Source: Chitinophagaceae bacterium
GTDB taxonomy: Bacteria > Bacteroidota > Bacteroidia > Chitinophagales > Chitinophagaceae
DNA length: 14,924 bases
Reading direction: 5' to 3'
Assembly: GCA_947489175.1 (NCBI GenBank)
Contig: CANLED010000018.1
Location: 1 to 14,924, forward strand
Each line of letters begins with the position of its first letter. Position 1 is the stretch's first letter. Positions 7,873 to 14,924 of this stretch are shown piece after piece. The position numbers and the translations under genes were made by a program. The notes beneath the pieces are model-generated. The model ran no database searches, had not been told where the DNA came from, and worked only from the letters and a program-made list of their open reading frames with translations.

Positions 7873-8553
7873 TTAAAGTTCAAATTTATAGCCAACTCCT
7901 TTTACGGTTGTGATGCAATCAATCCCTATTTTCTGTCTGATTTTTCTAACATGAACATCTATTGTTCGATCCCCTACAATTACTTCACTCCCCCATATTT
8001 GATTCAATATCTCATTTCTCAAAAATACCCTTCCAGGTTTTGAAGCAAGAAAATACAAAAGTTCAAATTCTTTTTTAGCTAAACTTATTGGAGTCTCTTT
8101 ATAGTAAACAATGTATTGTTCTGGATCAATTTTGATATCACCTTCCTCGATGGTTTTAGATTGTTCAGGTTTGATTACACGTCTGAACATGGAATTAACT
8201 TTTGAAACCATTATTTTAGGAGAAACGGGCTTGCTGATATAATCGTCAGCACCAAACTCTAATCCTTTTACATGCGACAACTCATCATTTAGTGCTGTTA
8301 AAAATATGATGAGCGTATCATTATATTCAGGTTGTGACCTTAAAATTTTGCAGACTTCAATGCCATTTTTCTTTGGCATCATGATGTCTAAGATGATTAA
8401 GTCTGGCTTGAATTCCTTAGCTTTTATCAACGCTTGATCACCATCCTTAGCCGTTTGCACCTCATATCCGTGAAGTTGTAAATTATATGTAATGATTTCC
8501 AATATATCTGGCTCATCATCAACAATCAGAATTTTTTGGGTTTCAGCTGCCAT
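7873..8553 (-). CDS. phoB: PhoB-like response regulator (OmpR family)
   Basis: A 226-residue response regulator. The receiver (about 6-122) has the acidic pair D12/D13, phosphoacceptor D56 in LIILDIMMPK, T86 in IIFLTALND, Y105 and K108 in ADDYISKP. The C-terminal winged helix (about 135-226) has the recognition-helix region DRTIDVHVRKIRQKIG and the end VKGVGYKFEL. Length and order are standard for PhoB/PhoP/OmpR proteins, which bind direct repeats with an 11-bp step as dimers. Such an array lies at 599-670 in this window, so it is the natural candidate regulator of the TonB-receptor operon. The start ATG (8553-8551) opens 19 bases after a clear -7 element. I see no convincing 11-bp array in its own upstream region, so autoregulation is not supported here. 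Confidence 0.88.
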   Translation of the reverse strand: MAAETQKILIVDDEPDILEIITYNLQLHGYEVQTAKDGDQALIKAKEFKPDLIILDIMMPKKNGIEVCKILRSQPEYNDTLIIFLTALNDELSHVKGLEFGADDYISKPVSPKIMVSKVNSMFRRVIKPEQSKTIEEGDIKIDPEQYIVYYKETPISLAKKEFELLYFLASKPGRVFLRNEILNQIWGSEVIVGDRTIDVHVRKIRQKIGIDCITTVKGVGYKFEL

Positions 8554-8571
8554 GGAAACAATTTATTTGCA

Positions 8572-8579
8572 CAAAATTA
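8572..8579 (-). promoter_or_regulatory. -7 element of the phoB-phoR promoter
   Basis: TAATTTTG on the minus strand is an exact match to the Bacteroidota -7 consensus TAnnTTTG, and the phoB start codon lies 18 bases after it. No TTG-type -33 element is seen at the usual distance, so strength or activator dependence is uncertain. Confidence 0.55.
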
Positions 8580-8664
8580 ACTTACACTAAACGATTAATG
8601 TCTTATATTCCATTATTTAATTGTTAACTAAACGAAACTACACAAAACCCTTTTTGGCCAAAAC

Positions 8665-8694
8665 GTTGCATAAAACTTTTTAAGCTTAATTTTG
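8665..8694 (+). promoter_or_regulatory. Promoter of the caspase-like gene / ABC exporter operon
   Basis: GTTG (8665-8668) as -33 element, an 18-base spacer, and TAATTTTG (8687-8694) as an exact TAnnTTTG -7 element. The start codon follows at 8705, so transcription would begin only a few bases before the ATG, giving a near-leaderless message. The 151-base gap thus carries two divergent promoters, this one and that of phoB. Confidence 0.65.
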
Positions 8695-8704
8695 CATTAC
8701 ATAT

Positions 8705-10894
8705 ATGATCCGAAATTGTGCTTTTTTCTTCACTTTTTTCATTTTCTCTTTGTCCACAGCCCTCGTTGCTCAGGATACAGGTAAGTTATCTATTGACATT
8801 AAAAGAGTAAAGCTTCATGAGGATATCAATCATCAACAAGACGTTTTATGTGGCAGAGCCCCGTTGAGGGACAAACTGTTAAAATCTAAGTTTGATACTG
8901 ATTTGGCATTTCTATTGACGGATTTATTCATTCGACAAACAGATGATTTACAGGATTTCATTGAAACTGATAAAACTACAGATCATCGGATCAAAGTAAA
9001 ATACCTGACAGGATTGTTGTTAATGCTAGAAAAGTATGATACAGGAATAAAAGCTGGTAATGTTGAGCCCGGACAAGGAATAATTTTATTTGATGTTTAC
9101 AAGGAATTGTTGTTGGCAGACAGAAACGGAGTCAGTCTTCTAGACATTGCTACACGACAATCATTCGCAGTAAACCAGGTATTTTTTGGCGTCAATTCAA
9201 TTTTTTATGACAATTCATCATTAAAGGCTATCAGATTATATATGTACAAACAATTTGTTGCAGCAAACCCAACAAAAGTCTTGCTGTCAATTGAACCATA
9301 CCTAGAGGAGCCATTTTCTGATACCCTTATTGTTGCATCGGCAAAAGCCTATCCTATGCAGTTCTATGATTATGCTGCTGCAACTACAACGAAATTGGGA
9401 AAAAAAATTAGACAGATTAAGGAGCCTATGGTAGAGCTCTTGGTCAAGTTAGCAGATGATAAATCTGGGAGGTTAATTTTTCCTTTCATGTCATCAATTT
9501 TTAAAGGGCGCCTTAGTTACGATAGTGTAAGTGAAGCTTCAAAGAATGATTTTGCTTATTATAGGTTGTTAGTAAAAACGCAAATTGATTTTGTAAAAGA
9601 TCTTCGTGCAAGGGATACTCCAATATTGTATCAAGAAATAAGCAAGATGATCGCAAAAAAGGCTGAAGAAATATTTATCAATGAAGTCAATGCGCTTCAT
9701 GATGAAAATGAGGAAGTTAGGTTTAAGATTTTACGTCAACTCAATTTCCAAGAACTTTATTATATCATTGTAACAGGAGAAGATGTTCTTTATACCTCAA
9801 GCTACACTGGGATTTACAGTAGATTGATGAGTGCTGTACCTCACAATGCCGGTGATTCAATGTTGATGCAGGTTCGTTTTGATAAGTTTAGGAAATTCAT
9901 CAAGATGGCTGCAGGATATAACCGCTTAGATCCCTTTTTAGCATCAATGCCAGATAGTTCTGCTGCCTTGTTGATGTTGGCCTTTGTACGTGGGTTAGAG
10001 AAAAGTACTGGATTGGAGGATGCTGTTGATGTGGCAGATTCATACAGCAGCATTAAGGATGAAAATATGAAGGAAATGTTGTGGGATGAAATCGGTTCCA
10101 ATTTTCTCCTGCAAAAAGCTGTTGGCAATAAACATGGTGAAGTTATCTATGATATCCTTTCATTTTTGTTTTCTTCAGCAGACGATAGCAGTGCAATGTT
10201 AACATCTCGGTTTCATATACCACCCGTTTATAAAATGAGCTTTGAAAACTTGGCAGATCATGCCGGGAGGGTTGTACAGCAGGTGTTTTTCTATGGAGAT
10301 AAAGATGGGAGAGAATCTTTCGTCAACTTTATGTCTATATATAATAATAAAACAGAGTGGAAGGTGACAAAGAAAGTAAATTGGGTAGAAATAAAATCTC
10401 TAATTGGAAAACCAGTTTGGATTTTTGCCAATTTGCCTTTTGAAAATGAAAATGGTGACGACCCAGATGCAAAAGCACAGGGCCTTCTGTCAGAATACCT
10501 GAGTGCTGATTCTCTTTATCCTACCGTTGTTATACATCGTGGGCATAGTTACCATTTGAAATATACAATAAATCAATTGCCTGCCAGTGCTAAAATCGTT
10601 GTACTAGGTTCTTGTGGAGGTTATCAAAACCTCAATGCCGTATTGGATATTTGTCCAGAAGCTCATATTATTTCTTCTAAGGAGGTTGGAACGAAAATCG
10701 TGAATGATCCAATCTTAAAATTGATGAATGAGTCTCTCAGAATGGGTTATGGTGTAGATTGGATTGCTATTTGGAATAAATTGGAAAAACAATTTGCATC
10801 AGGTGTAGCAAAAGAACGTTTTGGTAATTATATCCCACCTCACAAAAACTTAGGAGCTCTATTTATCAAAGCGTATTCCAACAGCATGCAGTGA
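8705..10894 (+). CDS. Large exported protein with C-terminal caspase-like His/Cys pattern
   Basis: A 729-residue protein that I do not recognise as a named family. Residues 1-22 form a signal peptide (cleavage after LVA, before QDT), so it probably works in the periplasm or at the envelope. Residues about 55-520 look mainly alpha-helical without obvious repeats. From about 560 an alpha/beta domain begins: PVWIFANLPF, then TVVIHRGHSYH (607-617), a helix, then KIVVLGSCGGY (630-640), a helix, and AHIISSKEVGTKI. A hydrophobic strand ending in His-x-Gly-His (H611, G613, H614), followed by a hydrophobic strand ending in Gly-Ser-Cys (C637), resembles the catalytic dyad of caspase-fold (clan CD/CHAT) peptidases, though the 23-26 residue spacing is short. 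Peptidase activity is inferred. The signal peptide fixes the start. Its stop overlaps the ABC exporter start, so the two are probably translated together. Confidence 0.75.
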   Translation: MIRNCAFFFTFFIFSLSTALVAQDTGKLSIDIKRVKLHEDINHQQDVLCGRAPLRDKLLKSKFDTDLAFLLTDLFIRQTDDLQDFIETDKTTDHRIKVKYLTGLLLMLEKYDTGIKAGNVEPGQGIILFDVYKELLLADRNGVSLLDIATRQSFAVNQVFFGVNSIFYDNSSLKAIRLYMYKQFVAANPTKVLLSIEPYLEEPFSDTLIVASAKAYPMQFYDYAAATTTKLGKKIRQIKEPMVELLVKLADDKSGRLIFPFMSSIFKGRLSYDSVSEASKNDFAYYRLLVKTQIDFVKDLRARDTPILYQEISKMIAKKAEEIFINEVNALHDENEEVRFKILRQLNFQELYYIIVTGEDVLYTSSYTGIYSRLMSAVPHNAGDSMLMQVRFDKFRKFIKMAAGYNRLDPFLASMPDSSAALLMLAFVRGLEKSTGLEDAVDVADSYSSIKDENMKEMLWDEIGSNFLLQKAVGNKHGEVIYDILSFLFSSADDSSAMLTSRFHIPPVYKMSFENLADHAGRVVQQVFFYGDKDGRESFVNFMSIYNNKTEWKVTKKVNWVEIKSLIGKPVWIFANLPFENENGDDPDAKAQGLLSEYLSADSLYPTVVIHRGHSYHLKYTINQLPASAKIVVLGSCGGYQNLNAVLDICPEAHIISSKEVGTKIVNDPILKLMNESLRMGYGVDWIAIWNKLEKQFASGVAKERFGNYIPPHKNLGALFIKAYSNSMQ

Positions 10895-12717
10895 TGTTGA
10901 GTGAAAGACAAAAAATGAAAAAACAACAAGAAGAAAAGAAAAAAAAGATTTTCGATTTCAGGCTATTGTTGCGGATATATAAGTTCGCAAAGCCGTATGC
11001 CGGGAAATTTTATTTATCAGTTGCTCTTGCCATTGTATTGGCAGTCTTATCTCCAGTTCGCCCAATGCTCATCAATAAAACGCTTCAAGCAGTGAACACC
11101 TCTAATTCTGGTGCCAATGAAGTGATGTTGAATTTCTTAATATCAATTACGATCATACAATTTGTGGTTTTGGTGATAGAGTCTGCACTTCGTTTTTTGT
11201 TTTCGTATACCACTTCTTGGTTAGGACACCGGGTGGTGAAAGACATGCGGTTAAAGGTTTATGAAAAAATTCTATCTCTTAATTTAAAGCAATTTGACAA
11301 GACCCCAATTGGTACATTAACGACTAGAACAATCAACGATATTGAGGCAATCAATGATATTTTTTCCGAAGGCCTAGTTCCCATCTTAGCCGATATGTTG
11401 TCGATTTTAGCCATTTTGGCGGCCATGTTTTATACGAATTGGCAATTGACATTGATTTGTATCATTCCCTTTCCCTTTTTGATGGTAGCTACTTATTTTT
11501 TTAAGGAAAATGTTAATCGTTCGTTCATCAGTGTCCGAAACGCCATAGCTGCTTTAAATGCTTTTGTTCAAGAACATATTTCAGGCATGCAGGTTATTCA
11601 AGCATTTACAGCAGAAAAAAGGGAGCAGGGTAGATTTAAAGAAATAAATCGACACCATCGAGATGCAAATATTCAAGCAATTTTTGCCTACTCAGTTTTT
11701 TTTCCAGTTGTTGAGGTGATATTGGCATTTTCTATGGGATTGCTTGTTTGGTTTGCTGCTAGAAATGCGTATGATTTAAAACCTGAGGAAGCCCTTCAGG
11801 TTACAGGAAACATCGTTTCGTTTATATTACTGTTGAACCTGTTGTTTCGTCCACTTCGTGTTGTCGCAGATAAATTCAATGTGTTGCAAATGGGTATGGT
11901 GGCTGGGGAGCGGGTATTGATTGTGTTAGACAATGAAGATCATTTAGAAGATGCCACTGATGCTAGGGCAAACAAAATTCTCGGAGATATCGAGTTCAGT
12001 GATGTAAGCTTTTCTTATAATGAAGGCAATCCTGTCTTAAGCAATGTGTCTTTTCAAGTTTCTAAAGGTCAAACCTTGGCTATTGTTGGCAAAACTGGTA
12101 GCGGAAAATCAACCATCATCAATTTGATCAACCGTTTATATCAACACAATTCAGGTGAGATTTTGATTGATGGCAGGGCTATCGAAAATTATTCATTAGA
12201 AACACTAAGGCGACAAATAGGCGTTGTTTTGCAGGATGTTTATTTGTTTTCTGGTTCGGTATTTGAGAACGTAACGTTGAGGGACCCCTCTATAAGCAGG
12301 GAAGAAGTAGTTTCAGCCGCTAAAATGATTGGAATTCATGAATTTATTATGCAGCTTCCTGGCGGGTACGATTACGATGTAATGGAACGGGGAGGAACAC
12401 TTTCAATGGGACAAAGACAGTTGTTGTCGTTTATGAGGGCTTTGTTGTTTAAGCCGGCTATTTTGATTTTGGACGAAGCAACATCTTCCGTGGATTCACA
12501 TACAGAGAAATTGATACAACATGCCATCGATGTATTAACTGCTGGCAGAACCTCTATCATTATTGCGCATAGGCTTTCGACAATTAGGAAAGCGAGCAAA
12601 ATTTTAGTGTTAGAAAAAGGCAGAATTATTGAATCTGGAACACATGATAGCCTTATCGGTTTGGGTGGAACCTATGCTGGTTTACAAATTTTGCAAGATC
12701 AGCAACCTTTAAGGTGA
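10894..12717 (+). CDS. MsbA-type ABC exporter (membrane + ATPase fusion)
   Basis: A 607-residue half-transporter with an exporter-type six-helix membrane domain (about 35-330) and an ABC ATPase (about 365-600). Motifs: Walker A GKTGSGKST (399-407), Q-loop VVLQDVYLFSG (Q447), signature LSMGQ (503-507), Walker B ILILDEATSSVD with catalytic Glu528, and H-loop IIIAHRLS (His559). The signature has Met in place of the usual second Gly-side residue (LSGGQ); such changes are tolerated in this family. It would act as a homodimer exporting lipid A, lipids, peptides or drugs; the substrate is not evident. A GTG at 10891 would add one residue, but ATG at 10894 shares its A with the TGA of the upstream gene (TGATG), a typical coupling overlap. 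No terminator or separate promoter is seen between the two. A Lys/Glu-rich N-terminus (about 7-18) precedes the first helix. Confidence 0.92.
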   Translation: MLSERQKMKKQQEEKKKKIFDFRLLLRIYKFAKPYAGKFYLSVALAIVLAVLSPVRPMLINKTLQAVNTSNSGANEVMLNFLISITIIQFVVLVIESALRFLFSYTTSWLGHRVVKDMRLKVYEKILSLNLKQFDKTPIGTLTTRTINDIEAINDIFSEGLVPILADMLSILAILAAMFYTNWQLTLICIIPFPFLMVATYFFKENVNRSFISVRNAIAALNAFVQEHISGMQVIQAFTAEKREQGRFKEINRHHRDANIQAIFAYSVFFPVVEVILAFSMGLLVWFAARNAYDLKPEEALQVTGNIVSFILLLNLLFRPLRVVADKFNVLQMGMVAGERVLIVLDNEDHLEDATDARANKILGDIEFSDVSFSYNEGNPVLSNVSFQVSKGQTLAIVGKTGSGKSTIINLINRLYQHNSGEILIDGRAIENYSLETLRRQIGVVLQDVYLFSGSVFENVTLRDPSISREEVVSAAKMIGIHEFIMQLPGGYDYDVMERGGTLSMGQRQLLSFMRALLFKPAILILDEATSSVDSHTEKLIQHAIDVLTAGRTSIIIAHRLSTIRKASKILVLEKGRIIESGTHDSLIGLGGTYAGLQILQDQQPLR

Positions 12718-12758
12718 GTTTTTTAAAAGGATTACAAGGTTTTTACTCAAGGCATCCC

Positions 12759-12766
12759 TATCTTTG
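12759..12766 (+). promoter_or_regulatory. -7 element of the ATP synthase operon
   Basis: TATCTTTG (followed by C) is an exact match to TAnnTTTG. The -33 region has only a T run (GTTTTTA, 12740-12746) rather than TTTG. The atpB ATG lies 20 bases after it. The 69-base gap after the ABC exporter shows no clear terminator, so read-through from upstream is also possible. Confidence 0.6.
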
Positions 12767-12776
12767 CGAAAAATTT

Positions 12777-12780
12777 GGAG
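12777..12780 (+). promoter_or_regulatory. Ribosome binding site deciding the atpB start
   Basis: GGAG lies 6 bases before ATG 12787. The reading frame is also open from a TTG at 12775, but that codon overlaps this GGAG and lies very close to the expected transcription start, so ATG 12787 is preferred. This is one of the few Shine-Dalgarno-like sequences in the window. Confidence 0.5.
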
Positions 12781-12786
12781 AAAAGT

Positions 12787-13854
12787 ATGCGAATCAATGG
12801 GCTTAAATCTTTACTGGTAGCAGGTTTCGGTATTTTTTTACTTGTTTTTTCAAGTGCCGTGATGGCAAATGAAGAGGCAGGAGAGAAAAAGTTGGATCCT
12901 GCCAAGATCATCATGGAGCATATTCAGGATTCCCATGAGTTTCATTTTTTTGATATTAAGGTGAATGATACGACAGAGATGGCCGTATCCATTCCTCTTC
13001 CAATCATTTTATACTCACAAAAAAATGGCTTTGATGTTTTTTTGTCTTCTGAATTTGAGCATGGTCACAGACCTTATCATGGATATAACATGGAAGATGA
13101 TAAAATTCATGCAATAGAGGCCGGAGTTCAGGTTTTTGATCTATCAGTGACCAAAAATGTGGTTCAAATGATGTTGTCTCTGTTGATTTTGTGTGTTTTG
13201 ATGATTTCAATCGCAAACAAATACAAAAAGGGGCTTGGCGTTACATCTGCTCCAAAGGGTTGGCAGAATGCAATTGAGCCTGTTATAACTTTTGTTAGGG
13301 ATGAAGTGGCCAAGCCAAATTTGGCGGGTAAGTACCAAAAGTATCTTCCATACTTGTTAACAGTGTTCTTCTTTATTTTGATTAATAACTTGTTTGGATT
13401 GTTACCAGGGTCAGCCAACGTAACTGGAAATATAGCTTTTACGGTAGTATTGGGGGTGATTTCATTGTTTGTGATTTTATTTAGCACGAATAAGCATTAC
13501 TGGGGACATATATTTTGGTATCCTGGAGTGCCGGTGGTGGTTAGGTTGTTGATTATGCTCCCTGTGGAATTATTGGGCGTATTTACAAAGCCATTTGCCT
13601 TGATTGTGCGTCTGTTCGCCAATATGGTTGCAGGACACATCATCATTTTGAGTTTCATAACATTGATATTTATTTTTGGATCGATGAGTACTGTAGCAGG
13701 ATTGGGATTTTCTCCTTTATCTGTTGCATTTGCAGTATTTATATACCTGATTGAAATAATGGTAGCTTTTATTCAAGCCTTTATCTTTACAAACCTAACC
13801 GCTGTTTTCATCGGGCAGGCATTTGAAGGTGGGCATGATGAAGGACATCACTAA
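12787..13854 (+). CDS. atpB: ATP synthase F0 subunit a
   Basis: A 355-residue proton-channel subunit of F0F1 ATP synthase. Residues 1-27 form a signal peptide (cleavage after VMA), followed by a roughly 95-residue periplasmic region rich in His and acidic residues (HEFHFF, EFEHGHRPYHGY), an N-terminal extension typical of Bacteroidota and longer than the 271-residue E. coli protein. The conserved membrane core begins about 120. PFALIVRLFANMVAGH (269-284) carries the essential Arg275. His284 sits where E. coli has Glu219, and Glu323 in YLIEIMVAFIQAFIFTNL sits where E. coli has His245; this reciprocal swap is known from mitochondria and many bacteria and argues for an intact proton path. It is first in the operon; atpE starts 31 bases after the stop. 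No atpI is seen upstream. Confidence 0.96.
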   Translation: MRINGLKSLLVAGFGIFLLVFSSAVMANEEAGEKKLDPAKIIMEHIQDSHEFHFFDIKVNDTTEMAVSIPLPIILYSQKNGFDVFLSSEFEHGHRPYHGYNMEDDKIHAIEAGVQVFDLSVTKNVVQMMLSLLILCVLMISIANKYKKGLGVTSAPKGWQNAIEPVITFVRDEVAKPNLAGKYQKYLPYLLTVFFFILINNLFGLLPGSANVTGNIAFTVVLGVISLFVILFSTNKHYWGHIFWYPGVPVVVRLLIMLPVELLGVFTKPFALIVRLFANMVAGHIIILSFITLIFIFGSMSTVAGLGFSPLSVAFAVFIYLIEIMVAFIQAFIFTNLTAVFIGQAFEGGHDEGHH

Positions 13855-13885
13855 ACTTTTTATTTTTCATTTAAAACCAAGTATT

Positions 13886-14143
13886 ATGAGTCTCATGACT
13901 ATTATGCTAGAAGCTGCGGCGAACAACAGCCTTTCACACCTTGGTGGTGCTATTGGTGCTGGTCTTGCTGCAATTGGTGCCGGTATCGGTATCGGACAAA
14001 TCGGTAAAGGTGCAGTTGAATCAATTGCCCGTCAGCCAGAAGCTGCAAACGACATTCGTGCGAACATGATCTTGACTGCTGCTTTCGTTGAGGGTGTTGC
14101 CCTTTTCGCAGTAATCGCTGGTCTTTTGGCTGTATTGAAATAA
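13886..14143 (+). CDS. atpE: ATP synthase F0 subunit c
   Basis: An 85-residue proteolipid that forms the rotor ring. Two membrane helices (about 18-42 and 60-83) flank the polar loop ARQPEA (48-53). The first helix has the Gly/Ala packing repeat GAIGAGLAAIGAGIGIGQIG, and the second carries the ion-binding carboxylate Glu69 in TAAFVEGVALF. The residue after it is Gly rather than Ser/Thr, and no Gln sits at the matching position of helix 1, so proton rather than sodium coupling is expected. The frame is open from 13823, but that start would overlap atpB by 32 bases and add a non-family extension; ATG 13886 gives the usual length (ATGs at 13895 and 13904 are also possible). A hairpin-rich spacer separates it from atpF. 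Confidence 0.95.
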   Translation: MSLMTIMLEAAANNSLSHLGGAIGAGLAAIGAGIGIGQIGKGAVESIARQPEAANDIRANMILTAAFVEGVALFAVIAGLLAVLK

Positions 14144-14169
14144 TCAATCCAGTGCACGCAGTATGGTGT

Positions 14170-14185
14170 AGCAATGCATCTTGCT
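14170..14185 (+). other. Small hairpin in the atpE-atpF spacer
   Basis: AGCAA (14170-14174) pairs with TTGCT (14181-14185) around the loop TGCATC. The loop is complementary to GATGCA at 14221-14226, inside the 3' arm of the larger hairpin downstream, so the two structures could compete. Confidence 0.35.
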
Positions 14186-14194
14186 GAAAACTTA

Positions 14195-14229
14195 AACTGC
14201 ATCCAAAGCAAAGGGTGGAGGATGCAGTT
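14195..14229 (+). other. Hairpin between atpE and atpF
   Basis: AACTGCATCC (14195-14204) pairs perfectly with GGATGCAGTT (14220-14229) around a 15-base purine-rich loop. It begins 52 bases after the atpE stop and ends 31 bases before the atpF start. The downstream sequence (ATTTGAAATT) lacks a T tract, so it is more likely an mRNA-stabilising or processing structure than a strong terminator. It could help keep subunit c, needed in about ten copies, above subunit b, needed in two; this role is inferred. Confidence 0.55.
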
Positions 14230-14260
14230 ATTTGAAATTAATTGAATCAAAATACGGATT

Positions 14261-14761
14261 ATGGATTTGTTAACCCCCGGAATAGGATTGTTGGTATGGA
14301 CGCTCATAGCGTTTCTCCTCGTGTTTTTCATTTTGAAGAAGTTTGCTTGGAAAATAATCATACAATCATTGAATGACCGTGAAAAAGGAATAGCTGATTC
14401 TTTGGAAACTGCTCACAAGGTTAAAGCTGAAATGGCGCAGATGAAGAGTGAAAACGAAGCACTTATGGTTCAGGCAAGAGAGGAAAGGACCAAAATGTTG
14501 AAAGAAGCCAAGGATTTAAAAGAGAAGTTGATCAGCGATGCGAAAGAGCAAGCAAAATCTGAAGCAGTAAAAGTAATTGCTGATGCAGTTGCTTCAATTG
14601 AAACACAGAAAATGGCTGCCCTAACTGATGTTAAAAATCAAATTGGAAACATGGTGATTGAGATATCAGAAAAAGTCATACGCAAGCAACTTGAAAACAA
14701 AGCAGACCAAGAAAAATATATTCAGCAGATGGCTGGTGAACTTCATCAGTTTGGAAAATAA
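14261..14761 (+). CDS. atpF: ATP synthase F0 subunit b
   Basis: A 166-residue stator subunit. One N-terminal membrane helix (about 6-26, GIGLLVWTLIAFLLVFFIL) is followed by a long charged helix with the family pattern LNDREKGIADSLETAHKVKAEM (first half at about 37-47), which forms the right-handed coiled coil of the peripheral stalk, and a C-terminal delta-binding region (ISEKVIRKQLENKADQEKYI at about 134-153). The length is normal. It dimerises and links subunit a to F1 through subunit delta. The start at 14261 puts the membrane helix at the usual place. It is followed after 5 bases by atpH. Confidence 0.95.
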   Translation: MDLLTPGIGLLVWTLIAFLLVFFILKKFAWKIIIQSLNDREKGIADSLETAHKVKAEMAQMKSENEALMVQAREERTKMLKEAKDLKEKLISDAKEQAKSEAVKVIADAVASIETQKMAALTDVKNQIGNMVIEISEKVIRKQLENKADQEKYIQQMAGELHQFGK

Positions 14762-14766
14762 AAAAT

Positions 14767-14924
14767 ATGCGTCAAACCAAAGTTGCCCATAGATATGCAA
14801 AAGCTCTATTTGACTTAGCCCTAGAAACGGGTAAAGTTGAAGAGGTTAAGAATGATTTGGATACGATTAATGGGGTTAAGCATCCAGAACTTCAAATATT
14901 GCTTGTTTCTCCTGTGATTACAGG
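14767..14924 (+). CDS. atpH: ATP synthase F1 subunit delta, 5' part (partial)
   Basis: The last 158 bases encode the first 52 residues of subunit delta (OSCP), which joins the F1 head to the b stalk. The start shows the typical family N-terminus, KVAHRYAKALFDLALETGK (residues 5-23), followed by a helix EEVKNDLDTINGVKHPELQI (25-44) and LLVSPVITG. ATG 14767 is 5 bases after the atpF stop, consistent with the usual B-E-F-H gene order. The remaining ~130 residues, and presumably atpA and atpG, lie beyond the right edge. Confidence 0.92.
   Translation, partial: MRQTKVAHRYAKALFDLALETGKVEEVKNDLDTINGVKHPELQILLVSPVIT

Noticed and set aside
8577..8629. TTAACT at 8577 and 8624 upstream of phoB as a possible autoregulatory Pho box.
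   Set aside because: Testing the 11-base phase on both strands gave no run of matching units; the two copies are 47 bases apart.
12775..12786. TTG start for atpB, adding four residues.
   Set aside because: GGAG overlaps this codon and is well placed for the ATG at 12787, which also begins a typical signal peptide.
13823..13885. Earlier start for atpE overlapping the end of atpB.
   Set aside because: It would add about 21 residues not seen in subunit c proteins; ATG 13886 gives the family length.
13886..14143. Sodium-type c ring.
   Set aside because: The residue after Glu69 is Gly, not Ser/Thr, and there is no Gln at the matching helix-1 position, so the sodium-binding pattern is absent.

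Overview
The window is AT-rich bacterial DNA from a Bacteroidota species, probably of the Chitinophagia/Sphingobacteriia type. The evidence is: a TonB-dependent receptor with an N-terminal carboxypeptidase-regulatory-like domain; several promoters with the Bacteroidota -7 element (TAnnTTTG); almost no Shine-Dalgarno sequences; an F0 subunit a with a cleavable signal peptide and a periplasmic extension; and a PhoB/PhoR pair with a short two-helix kinase. The lineage is inferred from gene style, not from a marker gene.

Layout. 1-481 (-): 5' part of rfbA (dTDP-glucose synthesis), running off the left edge. 482-703: a 222-base gap holding the rfbA promoter and, facing right, an array of six (perhaps seven) TTAACA-like hexamers at exactly 11-base steps, the arrangement expected for a PhoB/PhoP-type regulator. 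704-4931 (+): a two-gene unit, TonB-dependent receptor plus an acidic beta-helix-like lipoprotein, closed by a perfect 14-bp hairpin. 5000-5476 (+): a small unknown lipoprotein. 5486-6688 (-): an exported transglutaminase-like protein with no ATG start. 6778-8553 (-): phoR-like histidine kinase and phoB-like response regulator. 8705-12717 (+): a large exported protein with a C-terminal caspase-like (clan CD-like) His/Cys pattern, joined by a TGATG stop/start overlap to an MsbA-type ABC exporter. 12787 to the right edge (+): the start of the F0F1 ATP synthase operon, atpB-atpE-atpF-atpH (atpH cut by the edge).

How the parts may work together. The PhoB-like regulator is encoded about 4 kb from the operon carrying the 11-bp array, so the simplest reading is that the receptor/lipoprotein pair belongs to the Pho regulon and takes up or handles a phosphorus source at the outer membrane; this is an inference. 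The caspase-like protein and the ABC exporter are probably co-translated and may act together at the envelope; no substrate can be read from the sequence. The ATP synthase genes are conventional, except for a hairpin-rich 117-base spacer between atpE and atpF that may help set subunit ratios. No tRNA, rRNA, CRISPR array, insertion sequence or phage gene was seen.
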